DNA of 64,000 nt from Poriferisulfidus sp963668445. Lineage in GTDB: Bacteria; Pseudomonadota; Gammaproteobacteria; Poriferisulfidales; Poriferisulfidaceae. The stretch spans positions 1,364,001-1,428,000 of the forward strand of contig OY764335.1 of the NCBI GenBank assembly GCA_963668445.1, in the 5' to 3' direction. The notes under the pieces are model-generated. The model was not told where the DNA came from. It saw only the letters and a program-made list of their open reading frames with translations, and did not search any database. Position 1 is the first letter of the stretch. Every line of letters begins with the position of its first letter. This document shows, in pieces, positions 53,835-63,300 of this stretch. A program made the position numbers and the translations under genes.

Positions 53835-54707
53835 ATGATGTCCCTCTCTCTTGAAGGAAACTTCGGGCCGGAAACTGGGCCTATCCGTTCCCGGCCGGCA
53901 CGGGAAGCAGCGGAAGAAGCACTCGTTCGCGTAGTTCACCACTATGGCAGCAAGCCGGAATTCGTGGTGCTCGGAGGACTGGTTCCAGAGTGGCTATGCA
54001 GCGCAAGCGCAAGCGAAGTCCGGCATACAGGCACAATCGATGTCGATGTACAAGTCGACTTGGAAATTGCATGCGGAGCAGTCAATGCCAGACAATTAGA
54101 GCAGGCACTGCATGATGCCAAATTCGCTCCCGAAGATGATAAGGCTTGGCGCTGGAGTTCAGTAATTAAGGACGGTGCCGCATCTACTGTGAAATTCGAG
54201 TTGCTGGCTGACTATAGCGGTAGAGAAGAAGGAGCGACAATCAAATTCAACGAATGCAAAAACCTTGGGGCCCTCAATCTTCGCGGTACCGGATTTGCAT
54301 CCCGTGACATTGAAGTGCGCGAATTGAACGCACGGATTGGCGAAGTTGATCATCACGTTTACGTGAATGTGTCAGGTCTGGCAGGCTTTCTGCTCGCCAA
54401 GGTGGTAGCAGCCTACGAGAGCCGCAGAACCAAAGATTGGTATGACATCGCCTTTGTACTCCTGCACAATGACGCAGGCGGACCGAAGCAGGCGGTCGGA
54501 CTGGTCAGGGAACGCTTTGAAGGTGAAATGGGCAAGATTCGTTCAGCAGTAAACGACTTGCACGATAATTTCGCCACTCATGATTCGCAAGGGACTCAAG
54601 CATATGTTCGACAGATGCGGTCGGATTACCCAGAACTTGATCCAAAGACTCTTGCCGCAGATGCCTTTCTTGCCGTTGAGGAATTCTGTCGCAGCCTGAA
54701 AAATTGA
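53835..54707 (+). CDS. AbiEii/AbiGii-type nucleotidyltransferase toxin
   Basis: 290 residues. The nucleotidyltransferase core is LGGLVPEWLCS, followed by TIDVDVQVDL with its acidic pair. VAAYESRRTKDWYDIAFVLLH is the conserved helical part. AbiEii proteins modify tRNA or other targets and block growth on phage infection. It forms the second half of the AbiE pair and sits between two copies of the coupling-ATPase 3' end. Confidence 0.85.
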   Translation: MMSLSLEGNFGPETGPIRSRPAREAAEEALVRVVHHYGSKPEFVVLGGLVPEWLCSASASEVRHTGTIDVDVQVDLEIACGAVNARQLEQALHDAKFAPEDDKAWRWSSVIKDGAASTVKFELLADYSGREEGATIKFNECKNLGALNLRGTGFASRDIEVRELNARIGEVDHHVYVNVSGLAGFLLAKVVAAYESRRTKDWYDIAFVLLHNDAGGPKQAVGLVRERFEGEMGKIRSAVNDLHDNFATHDSQGTQAYVRQMRSDYPELDPKTLAADAFLAVEEFCRSLKN

Positions 54708-54778
54708 TTCCGTTTAGGATGCGGGGTCGGTGCTGTGCTTCGCCCGGTGCAGGTAATCTTGCCAGAGGCGAGAGGCAC

Positions 54779-54874
54779 CTAGTGCAGGACCGTCAGCCGC
54801 TGCTGGCCATCCGGCATGATGTAGCGGTAATGGTCGCGGCCACTGAAGTCGTAGCGGCTAGCAGGATAGGACAT
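54779..54874 (-). CDS. Candidate 31-residue peptide or gene fragment
   Basis: It begins MSYPASRYDFSGRDHYRYI and stops after 31 residues. Its composition is protein-like rather than random, and its ATG lies inside the 3' end of the preceding candidate. It could be the start of a disrupted gene. No function recognised. Confidence 0.3.
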   Translation of the reverse strand: MSYPASRYDFSGRDHYRYIMPDGQQRLTVLH

Positions 54875-55025
54875 CGAAATCCGATTCCTTGCCCTTCCAA
54901 AGCAGGAATCTGCCGATGTAGTAGCCCAGCATTACGGAGCATAAGAATGCCAGAATGCTCCCCGGCTTCCATTCGAACTCGCACTGGAAATCGGAGATGA
55001 CGTAAGGCCCGTCAGTGCGAATCAC
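54858..55025 (-). CDS. Candidate small membrane protein
   Basis: 55 residues from a GTG at 55025. One transmembrane helix (SILAFLCSVMLGYYIGRFLLW) lies between a polar N-terminus and KGKESDFD. Not recognised. It lies in the ~700-base tract (54708-55424) between AbiEii and the duplicated fragment, where I see no larger gene. Confidence 0.35.
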   Translation of the reverse strand: MIRTDGPYVISDFQCEFEWKPGSILAFLCSVMLGYYIGRFLLWKGKESDFDVLSC

Positions 55026-55150
55026 CAATCAAATCGCATGGGTGATGTGGTCCATGCCCGGTCTCACGAGCGGTCCTACGACGGCTAATCCGCACACGGC
55101 AATCTGGCCCTTCGTTGCCAATAACCGCGGACGCATCCGGGCCTGCGCCG

Positions 55151-55181
55151 CTGGAGGATTCTCGGTCGCTACGGCCGCAAG
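55151..55181. repeat. Dispersed repeat copy 1
   Basis: CTGGAGGATTCTCGGT followed by GGCCGCAAG recurs at 58124. About 31 bases with 3 or 4 differences. Nature unknown. Confidence 0.5.
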
Positions 55182-55424
55182 CCCGAAGCCAAACCCAAGA
55201 AACCCTCTTGGCGCATCAGCGCGGCTGCGAGGCATGGCCCGGAGGCGCGGGCCCGGAAACGGCCACGTGACACGTCTACTACTTCGAGTTCTGACCTCAG
55301 GCTTTGAGCGACCAATCCGCCCAGCTGCTGCTCCGGGCCTAACTGCGAAGCAGCCTTTCGAGAAAAACTTCTTCCGGCGCACCCGAAATCTCTCATGTTG
55401 ATGACTTGGAACGGTCACATGTAG

Positions 55425-55948
55425 CGGCCCTGCAGGTATGCCTGCTCCTGGACGAGTTCCGCTATCTGGTCAGCGCTCCGGTGCTGGAGGCACTGGCCTC
55501 CATCCGCGACAAGCGGGCGCATCTGGTGCTGGCCCATCAGACGCTCAACGACCTGCGCAACGTGCCGGCCGACTTGGATCCGGAGCAGGTGGTGGCGTCG
55601 GTGGCAGAGAACTGCGCACTGAAATTCGCCTACCGCGTCAACGACCCGGACACCGCGCTGTGGCTGGCGCGCATGAGCGGCAGCATCGTGACGGACGAAG
55701 AGACCCGGACGCTGGAAACCGGCGCGCTGCTGGCCGAACGGGCGCAGGAGACCCGGAGCGTGCGGGAGTCCGAGCGGTTTCTGGTGGACTCCAACATGCT
55801 GCTGTCGCTGCCGCCGCGCTGCGCGGTGCGCTACGGCGACGGCCTCGCGTCCTTCATCTTCACGTCGCCGATGCCGGTGCCGGAAGTTGCGGAGGGAGAA
55901 TTAGACCCGCCGGATGCTTGGAGCGGCGGGGACGGTATGGAAGCCTAA
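55425..55948 (+). pseudogene. Duplicated C-terminal fragment of the coupling ATPase (direct repeat copy 2)
   Basis: A frame matching the last ~145 residues of the 50537 protein, starting at its Walker B strand (CLLLDEFRYL) and lacking the Walker A half. It is nearly identical over 435 bases, with only synonymous changes seen, and then diverges into a longer tail ending DAWSGGDGMEA. It cannot be an active ATPase. The two copies bracket the AbiE module, consistent with insertion or recombination at the gene's 3' end. Confidence 0.85.
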
Positions 55949-55990
55949 ATGCCCAAGAGATGCAGGCGAAAGTGGTGGGCGGGGATTGCC

Positions 55991-56455
55991 TCAGCTTGAT
56001 TTTTTGTTCACATAGACATATGGAAACCAGATGCCATGCATATGCTTAAAATCCGTATCAGTTGATAAAAGAGTAGCCCGGCTAGCATGCGCTGTTGCGG
56101 CGACCCAGAGGTCATTGTGCGACATTGAAACAGCTGGCTTGGGGGGCATTTCTCCAAGAGGAGCCACGGGCCTGCCTCGCGTCCATGTGGATAACTTGGC
56201 ATAGGCCGACAAGATTTCCGAGGCATCAATCCCCATCGCGGGAATCCCATTCAAAACCTCTCTCAACTTGGCATGCTTTGCCTCTTCCCATCGGCGTCTT
56301 TCCGCAATAGCCAACATCTCACCGTGACAAACGCTAGAGGTATAGACCGTCGCATCCAGCGCGAAAAGCTTGTACTCATCGCGAGCGCGGTCAGCCCAAG
56401 GAGCATTTGTGCAAAACCCGAGCAATAGCCCCGTATCCAACACATAGTTGGCCAT
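55991..56455 (-). CDS. PIN-domain toxin (VapC-like ribonuclease)
   Basis: 154 residues. The acidic residues typical of PIN nucleases are visible: Asp in YVLDTGLLLG, Glu in VCHGEMLAIAE, Asp in SHNDLWVAATA and Asp in TDTDF. It is expected to cleave RNA when unrestrained. It follows the 323-residue gene by 6 bases and is co-transcribed, so that protein is the likely antitoxin. Confidence 0.88.
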   Translation of the reverse strand: MANYVLDTGLLLGFCTNAPWADRARDEYKLFALDATVYTSSVCHGEMLAIAERRRWEEAKHAKLREVLNGIPAMGIDASEILSAYAKLSTWTRGRPVAPLGEMPPKPAVSMSHNDLWVAATAHASRATLLSTDTDFKHMHGIWFPYVYVNKKSS

Positions 56456-56461
56456 AATCCT

Positions 56462-57433
56462 TCAACTCTCTTTAAGATCGTCCAGCAATTCATCGATCGA
56501 TTCGTCGCCTGGCCATGTTCCGGCCAAGTCTCCCGGGTCGAATGCAGCAAAACCGCGCCTGCGGGTGGTACCCGCCTCTAGTAACTGCCGCACATCGGGA
56601 ACCGATGGCACAGCCCGGAAAATCTCATCGCCCTCAGAGCAAGGCCTGAGCCGATGCGCCACGATGAACCGAGGATCCCCATTGGCCTTAAAATGAACCA
56701 TGCCCTGAATCGTTGCGTCTTTCCCCCACAACGGGCGTAGCACTTCCGGCTCGAGCGTTTTCGAGTCCAAGCGGCCCAAAACGTATCCTCCGCTCTCAAG
56801 CCTCATCCGAAACCGGCCGCTGGCGTACTTGATTTCATCAATCTGACCACTCGCGATGATCGCCTTCTGGCTAGGCAAAGCCTTCAATCGGCTGTCAATC
56901 TGCTCATACGAGCCTTGCTGCAGGGCAAATCCCCCATGCTTGGCATCCTGCGAAGTCAATTCGACATGTACGCCTCCCTGGGTAATCTTCTTGAATTTCT
57001 GAATGCCTTCCAGCACGGAACTATCGAAATGATCTCCCGAAGAAGTGCCAAGCTGCGCCTCCTCGATAGCCTTGGCAGCCATATCAAGCGAAGTCTCTTC
57101 CAAACCCGGAAGATCCCGCCCCGGCCAAAAATCCTGCTGCGAAAATACTTCTTGCGCCACATCGCGGAACTGCGGCGCATTCAACTCAAGCACGGTTGAC
57201 CCGGTTTTCAGACCTGACACCGTAAAATTCACAGCTTCGGCCAGCCATTGGGGCCTTTGGCCTTTTCGGCGACCCTCGCCGACGGCCAACAGCAGCGTGG
57301 CTCGCTCAGCCGTCGTCACCAACGCATCCATCGTGCGCCTAAGGTCCTCCACCTTGATCTGGCCCTGCTTTTCATTCAGGCCGGTGAAGCGAAGTCGGTA
57401 ATGCTGCACGCTGAAAGTTGTGCTCCGTTTCAA
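56462..57433 (-). CDS. Putative antitoxin/partner of the PIN toxin
   Basis: 323 residues if TTG 57433 is the start (a GTG eight codons later is possible). I do not recognise a family for the body, which alternates helix and beta (SGRFRMRLESGGYVLGRLD, IQGMVHFKANGDPRFIVAH). The last ~15 residues (GTWPGDESIDELLDDL) resemble the tails of small antitoxins paired with PIN toxins. It is far larger than VapB antitoxins. It lies 6 bases upstream of the PIN gene and is driven by the shared promoter/operator element. Confidence 0.65.
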   Translation of the reverse strand: MKRSTTFSVQHYRLRFTGLNEKQGQIKVEDLRRTMDALVTTAERATLLLAVGEGRRKGQRPQWLAEAVNFTVSGLKTGSTVLELNAPQFRDVAQEVFSQQDFWPGRDLPGLEETSLDMAAKAIEEAQLGTSSGDHFDSSVLEGIQKFKKITQGGVHVELTSQDAKHGGFALQQGSYEQIDSRLKALPSQKAIIASGQIDEIKYASGRFRMRLESGGYVLGRLDSKTLEPEVLRPLWGKDATIQGMVHFKANGDPRFIVAHRLRPCSEGDEIFRAVPSVPDVRQLLEAGTTRRRGFAAFDPGDLAGTWPGDESIDELLDDLKES

Positions 57434-57484
57434 ATCTGCAAATGGGACATGCGGGACTATGCCTGCATGGGAAGACTATTATAG
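57404..57484 (-). promoter_or_regulatory. Promoter/operator element B (shared with 50325-50404)
   Basis: TATAAT (57478-57483, minus strand) precedes ATGCAGG-N6-CCCGCAT (57449-57468), the same palindrome as element A with one changed base. The spacing to the -10 differs by one base. The element overlaps the start of the 57433 gene. Confidence 0.65.
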
Positions 57485-57681
57485 TATCAGGTCAAGAATG
57501 CCTGCCGGACGATCCTCTGGATGGCCTCGAAGCCAGCAACAAATTGATTTTGAAACTGGCGGCAAATTAATTCGGATTCGGTGGTGAATTCTTCCGGGCT
57601 TCTCAAACATATGAAAATAAATGTATTTATTGAAATAATTATGAAACTCGCCATTCCTATAGTATCAATTTCACCAGCCTT
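57485..57681. other. AT-rich intergenic region
   Basis: About 200 bases between the PIN module promoter and the DUF5615 remnant. It holds no gene or clear hairpin that I can see. Confidence 0.5.
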
Positions 57682-57834
57682 CTATTGCGACTTCCACCAT
57701 TTTGTGCTCAGCAAAGCACCATTTTCGCTTCCCGTCCAGCCCATCTGCTGGACCGTTCGCCCTTTGAACGGGTCGGGAAGGGACAAGGCGAGCCGTCTTA
57801 GCGCGGATTCGTCAAGCAGCAGTTTCGTGCGCAT
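57682..57834 (-). pseudogene. Truncated DUF5615 toxin
   Basis: 50 residues starting at ATG 57834, inside the 3' end of the DUF433 gene. KLLLDESALRRLALSLPD and GRTVQQMGWTGSENGALL match the N-terminal half of DUF5615 PIN-like toxins, which are about 110-120 residues. The catalytic second half is missing after KWWKSQ. The first acidic residue (LLDE) remains, but the active site cannot form. Confidence 0.7.
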
Positions 57835-58036
57835 CGCCTACCAGCATGGCGGTGGCGCGTTCGAGCACGGCCACGGCCTGGCTTCGCGATACGGAGGGAA
57901 AGTCGTTCAGGAAGTCGTCGAGCTGATCGCCCGCTTCCAGATGCTCCATAAGGATGCGCACCGGAACCCTAGTGCCGGCGAACACGGGAGTCCCGCTGAG
58001 AATGCCCGGATTCCTGTCGATTAGAGTGTCGGTCAT
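57812..58036 (-). CDS. DUF433-family antitoxin
   Basis: 74 residues from ATG 58036, which has GGAGA 5 bases upstream; longer forms to 58111 are possible. IDRNPGILSGTPVFAGTRVPVRIL and LNDFPSVSRSQAVAVLE are diagnostic of DUF433. It normally pairs with a DUF5615 toxin, whose gene overlaps its 3' end here but is truncated, so this antitoxin is orphaned. Confidence 0.88.
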   Translation of the reverse strand: MTDTLIDRNPGILSGTPVFAGTRVPVRILMEHLEAGDQLDDFLNDFPSVSRSQAVAVLERATAMLVGDAHETAA

Positions 58037-58123
58037 TGCTTTCTCCATGGCTGCATATTCGGGCCGGCGGTTTTGAAAGCATTGATCTTCGGTCTCCCAG
58101 TACACATCCATGCCCGGTTTCCA

Positions 58124-58154
58124 CTGGAGGATTCTCGGTTTCTAAGGCCGCAAG
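58124..58154. repeat. Dispersed repeat copy 2
   Basis: CTGGAGGATTCTCGGT followed by GGCCGCAAG, related to 55151-55181. It lies between the DUF433 gene and the AAA ATPase gene. Confidence 0.5.
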
Positions 58155-58242
58155 TCCTAAACTCAAGGAAATTGATAAAATTTTCCCATAATTATTTTTT
58201 CTATAACTAATTCACTCTGTACTTCACTTTTTGTATATTTAA

Positions 58243-58251
58243 TGCTAAAAT
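58243..58251 (+). promoter_or_regulatory. Extended -10 promoter for the AAA ATPase pair
   Basis: TGCTAAAAT lies 35 bases before the ATG at 58287, and AGGAGGG at 58276 is a strong ribosome-binding site. Transcription and translation of this pair look conventional. Confidence 0.5.
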
Positions 58252-58286
58252 AGCCTGCATATTACCCTGCAATCCAGGAGGGCTAC

Positions 58287-59519
58287 ATGCTTTATCGACT
58301 TGAAATGGAGAATTTCTCCTGTTTCCGGGAAGAACAGATTCTCGACCTGTCGGTTTCCAAAATTCCCGCAGAACACTCTGAACGCTTCGCCCCGGTCTTC
58401 CCGGACGCACGCCTCAGTGCCCCCAAGGCGGTCTTCATCTTCGGAGCCAATGCGTCCGGGAAATCGACGGTGCTGAAGGCATTGAATTCTCTGGTTTGGT
58501 TTATGGGGCATGGCTATGGAAATAATACGGATTTTCTGTACCAGCCTTTCAACCATAAGGACACACTCAAACAACCGATGTGCTTGGCCATGGAGTTTGG
58601 CGGCCCCATGGATTTGGATGCCTCTTTCGACGCCAAGGAGATGCCTGCCGACATGCCGGTAGGCACCTACCGCTATGAAATCGAGATTGTCGCGAAGGAG
58701 GGCCCGAGCACTCCGATCAGAATCAATAGGGAGACTCTTCGGCAACGACCTGGAGGCACCGGGAAGTGGAAGCGGGTCTTTGAGAGGATAGCAGGAGAAA
58801 AGACGCTCGGGTCGAAGATGTTCCCCCTGTCCGGCTATGCGCAAGTGCTGGACAAAGTTCCAAGCGACGCAAGCGTTATCGGCACCCTAGCCGAATTCAA
58901 GCATCGGGCGGCGCAAGTACTCATCAGGCACATCCGAACCGTTGCCAGCAATATTCTTGTCGACAAGCATGAGCCCGGCTTGAACGAATTGGCTAGCACC
59001 TATCAACAGGACCCCAATGCCCTTGCGAACCTGAATCGCGAACTGCAGAGGTTTGATACGGGAATTGAAGAAATGTCCATTGCCCAAGGACCCGAAGGTC
59101 CGTTTTTCCTGTTCAGGCATGCGAACTTGCCGCGGGAAATGAACTGGTTTCGCGAAAGCACAGGGACGCGGTCCTTCATCAAGCATTTCCCCTACATATT
59201 CTACGCGCAAATGCAAGGCAGCGTGGCCATCATTGATGAACTGGATACCTGCATCCATCCGCTCCTGATGCCGGAAATTCTTGCGTGGTTCTACAATCCC
59301 AGCCGCAATTCTGGCAATGCGCAACTTTGGGCGACCTGCCACACGGTACCGCTCATGAATAACCTACTAAAGGAAGAAATCGTGCTTTGCGAAAAGGACG
59401 TCTTGTCGGGGCAAGCCAGCACATACGGCTTGAAGGATGTACGGCCCATTCGCAAAGCCGAAAATTTCCCTAGGAATTACATGAGTGGAGCCTACGGGGG
59501 CATCCCTTGCGTCGGCTAG
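58287..59519 (+). CDS. AbiLi/RloA-like AAA ATPase
   Basis: 410 residues. The N-terminal MLYRLEMENFSCFREEQIL and Walker A VFIFGANASGKSTVLKAL are typical of OLD/AAA15 ATPases. The C-terminal Walker B is VAIIDELDTCIHPLLMPE, followed by ATCHTVPLMNN. The family acts in phage defence with a toprim or RloB partner. Such a partner gene overlaps its 3' end by 13 bases. Confidence 0.88.
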   Translation: MLYRLEMENFSCFREEQILDLSVSKIPAEHSERFAPVFPDARLSAPKAVFIFGANASGKSTVLKALNSLVWFMGHGYGNNTDFLYQPFNHKDTLKQPMCLAMEFGGPMDLDASFDAKEMPADMPVGTYRYEIEIVAKEGPSTPIRINRETLRQRPGGTGKWKRVFERIAGEKTLGSKMFPLSGYAQVLDKVPSDASVIGTLAEFKHRAAQVLIRHIRTVASNILVDKHEPGLNELASTYQQDPNALANLNRELQRFDTGIEEMSIAQGPEGPFFLFRHANLPREMNWFRESTGTRSFIKHFPYIFYAQMQGSVAIIDELDTCIHPLLMPEILAWFYNPSRNSGNAQLWATCHTVPLMNNLLKEEIVLCEKDVLSGQASTYGLKDVRPIRKAENFPRNYMSGAYGGIPCVG

Positions 59520-60268
59520 CTCATGTCCCGCGGCGGGCATGCTTTCTGGTAGGTTGCGAAGGAGAATCCGAAGCTGCTTACGTGCAGCTGCTCAACCAGA
59601 CCGCTCAGCAGAATCAATTTCCCGTCTATCTGAAGATACTGAGATTGGGAGGACGCAAGGGAGACCCGCTGGGCCGAGTCGAACGGGTGTGCCAAGAGCG
59701 CGCCAAACTCAAGAAAGAGAAAATCCGTCTTCGCGGAGTCGCCATTTTCATGGATTCGGACCAAGCGGACGACAATCCGGAAAGCGCGGGAAAAGCCCGT
59801 CTCCTTGCCGTGCAGAACGAAATCCAATTGATTTGGCAAGACCCGTGCCACGAGGCATTCCTGCTGCGCCATCTTCCGGGATGCGCAAGCCGCTCGCCTG
59901 CCACCTGCAAACTGGCGGGAAAAGCCCTTCAGAAAGTCTGGCCGGAATACGAGAAACCCATGACCATGCTCAAGTTGAGCAAGCGCATAGACTTAGAAGC
60001 TTTCATTCAAGCATCGCAAGTGGAGCGTGCGCAGCCCGGTCCATCTGGAGCCGCCGCACCGGACGCGGGCAGCGTTGCGAGGGGATGCGGGAGCTGTGGC
60101 GGAGGATTTGACGGCACTGCTGCGGCGACAGTTCAAAGCCGGGTAAGACGGCGGGAGGCGAATCCCTCGAAACTCATGGGACACCGCATGAAAACGCACC
60201 GTCGGCGAATGAATCTGCAACAAATCTGTCGTGCACCTGCGGCTGTCAGTGGCTCTCAATTAGTCTGA
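59507..60268 (+). CDS. RloB/AbiLii-like partner protein
   Basis: 253 residues from a TTG at 59507. CFLVGCEGESEAAYVQLLNQ, VAIFMDSDQADD and QDPCHEAFLLRHLPG fit the RloB/toprim-like nuclease fold. KLSKRIDLEAFIQASQVE looks like the normal C-terminal end, but the frame then runs on for ~75 low-quality residues rich in Gly, Ala and Arg. A frameshift or altered stop after about residue 178 is suspected. It forms a defence pair with the ATPase. Confidence 0.75.
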   Translation: MRRLAHVPRRACFLVGCEGESEAAYVQLLNQTAQQNQFPVYLKILRLGGRKGDPLGRVERVCQERAKLKKEKIRLRGVAIFMDSDQADDNPESAGKARLLAVQNEIQLIWQDPCHEAFLLRHLPGCASRSPATCKLAGKALQKVWPEYEKPMTMLKLSKRIDLEAFIQASQVERAQPGPSGAAAPDAGSVARGCGSCGGGFDGTAAATVQSRVRRREANPSKLMGHRMKTHRRRMNLQQICRAPAAVSGSQLV

Positions 60269-60351
60269 AACCGTAGTACCCCTTTGGACCCATACCTATA
60301 GGATTACGCCGCATGCTGATGTGCATGCTTCGCATGATTGCTTAATTTCGC

Positions 60352-63300
60352 TTACCCTTTGATAGTCGGCTCATTTGCCAAAAGTTTGGCGCAATCTCGT
60401 ACCCACTCTCTATCGAGTCCAGTTGCTTCTGAGACAGCATCGTCCCACATTTCCCTGACTCCTACAATGCCATCCCGATACGATGCAACCTCATCATTTT
60501 TTGTCGATGCGAATGCATCTCGAAGCTTTTGCTTGATCGTTTCTCCTTTTCCATCTCTGATGTCTGGCACCACCATTTGCGAGATTGCTTTGGGTTGGTA
60601 CATCGGCCATGCGATTGCTCTCGATCCCCATTTGCGCATGCCAATACGCCCCAGCGTCGAGTTGTTCCAAACCGCAATTGCTTCTGCTTCTTCTCTGCTA
60701 ATATTTTGCACCGGCGTCCAAGTATACCCAACTACCTCTTCATTGACTACGACTGTATTCACTCTTGCTGAACTGAAATTTTGCGTATTTGCAATAAGCA
60801 GATAACTAGCCTTCCCAGCTAAGTTCTGAAGAACGGTTTCCTTATCCCTCAGTTTTTCCACTCGTCGAGCCCATCCATCGATGACTCCTTCGATTCGTGT
60901 CTGCGCATCCATTCCAGCTCCTTTGATTACCGCCACTTCAGATTCATGTTGCTCACACCACTCCCACTTCTCTTTGCCAACAATTTCCTTTGTAGTTCTA
61001 ACATCCCAAATGTCTCCTATGCGTACCCATCCAGCCTTGCTGGCTAATTCTTCCAGAGTTCGCGCTGCTTTCGCCAAATCAAGGTTCCACCATACGGCTG
61101 GAGACCAATCTCCCTCTCCCATCCTCTTCTGCGGCCATTCGCATTCCTGCCCCCACTCTTCGAGATTGCGCTCTATAATTCTTTGATGGAGTTCCTGCAC
61201 CTCCCCTGCATTTTGAGGTTTTTTTGCAAGCGATATAAATCTTGTAGGCTTCTTTTTCCCATCTCGTCGTCGTGCCACCATCATACTCTCAGTTACGGCA
61301 GTCTCGGCACTCCAATTCGGGTTGCGTGGGTCATGACTAGTCACTATCATTGCGATATCAAACCGTTCTGCCCAGAATTTTCGTTCTGCCACGCCATCAA
61401 TGCTCGTGCATGCCGTGGTTGGCATAATTTTGGCAATAATGCCATTATCAGGATCAACCAGTTCCTCCATCAATAGGCTAAACCAAGGACTAACGCTGTT
61501 CGGATTCAAAATGCCTTTTAAATCTGGGTCATTTTTGGCGACCAATTCCCGTAGTTGCTTCTTCCGGGTGCTAATTTCTTTCCGGGCTTCTGGAGTCAAA
61601 TCCCCCGCTTCTTTCGCAGAATTTGAATAAGGCGGATTGGAGATGCATATCCCGGTGCGATTCAAGCGCGGCCGTAAGCCTTTGGCATCTATCTGAGAGG
61701 CAATGTCAACTTGGGCACCCTCAATATCGATAATATCTTCTAGCAAACCTCCTCTGCGTGTTCCGTCACGGTGCGTTTCCAGTAATTCCAGTGTGCCAAG
61801 TCTTGCCCTTCCGTCTGCTCTTCTTTGACGCCGCGGCATTACCCAGAGACCCATCTGCCGGAGTTGACGGCCGGCAGTAGCAACGGCAAGCTGCGAGGCA
61901 GCAATCTGTATCGCCCTTGCGTTGATGTCAAGACCCGTCAGGCTGTCTTCCACCAGAATCGCATGCAGCCTCCTGATGCTTTCTTCGTCTGCCCCCAAGA
62001 CGCTGGCCCTTCGTTTGATTGCGGTAGCCATTGCCGTGAGAAGCGTTCCCGACCCACAGGCCGGATCCAAAATAGTCTCCTTTCCCCATCTAGCTATGTC
62101 ATTCCAAATCGGGTCTTTCTCCTGTGCCCTCAAGTCGCACGCCAATTCTGCCAGTAGCATAGCACCTGGCGTCAGTGTGTAATAAGCTCCGTCGGCATCC
62201 GGATGATCCATAGCAGCTTGGAACAATTCTCCGGCATGGTCCATTCCCATTCTCGCGTAAATCTCCGCAATTTCTTCACAATGACGGGCAAGGGTTCGGA
62301 GTGCCTGCCGCATCCCTTCGGCAGTCTCTCCAGCTAGGAGGGCTGCATTTATTACCTTTAAGGCCGGCTCGAAAATCGGCCTGTAATCTACTTCTAATAC
62401 TTTGCGCCAATCTTTTTCCAGTTCCTGTTCCGGTTTCCCGCTTTTCTTGATTTCCGATAATGGCGTCAGCCGCAGACCTCTCTTTGGAGAAGCCGTCTCA
62501 TTGATTCTCTGATGCATGAGCAAAGCATTGGCTAGCAATAATGCGCTCCCTGCACATGCTCGGTGGTCTGGTTTGTGTTGCACATTTTCGATGCCTGCCG
62601 GCCCTCGAAGTTTTTGGCCTAACCCGGTCTCTTGCATCAGTGACCGAGCTGCAGCATCCACCGCAGACTTAATCAAATTCGTTTCCTCCTTTACATCGGG
62701 CTGGAGGCCTGAAAGCTCCATCACGGCAGGCACCAAATCGTCGTAATCGCCTCGTTGCAGCCTTTCCCAGAAGTCCACCGATCCCTCGCCACCGCCACCG
62801 CCGCCTCCATTGGGTTCTGGTGTAGTGATTACTATCTGCTTATGCAGATCGGTTTCAATCCGTTCGTCATGCGCACGCAGGCTCCTCAAGACCTGCCCTA
62901 GCACTCTCCAATCCTGATTCCACGCGCTTAGCGTTTCTTCAAATTCAAGCTGCGGATTCATAATGATTGGCACGATGATGTAGCCGAACTCCTTGTTCCC
63001 ATCCTTCGGCTTTCTCATTACTCTCCCCACTGCTTGGACGATATCGATTTCGCTGTTTCGTTCCTCAAGAAAGCAGATCGCGTCGAGTGCTGGAACGTTG
63101 ATTCCTTCTGAAAGAACTCTCACGTTTGTCGTCACATGCCTCTTTTCGTTTTGCTCAGCTGTCCGAAGATTTTCAAGCTCCTCGAATCTCTCGATCGCAT
63201 CGCTCTTCCCGTCCAAATACCCGGCACTAATTTCTGTTGGCTGCGCTTGTGCTCTCCCTTTCCCTTTTTGCTTCCTTTGCTTTGCCGCTGCCCAAACACA

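Noticed and set aside
62770..62820. GGN-rich stretch in the restriction gene as a possible phase-variable repeat
   Set aside because: The codons are mixed GGT/GGC/GGA with a triplet period, so length changes would not shift the frame. It is better seen as a flexible glycine linker.
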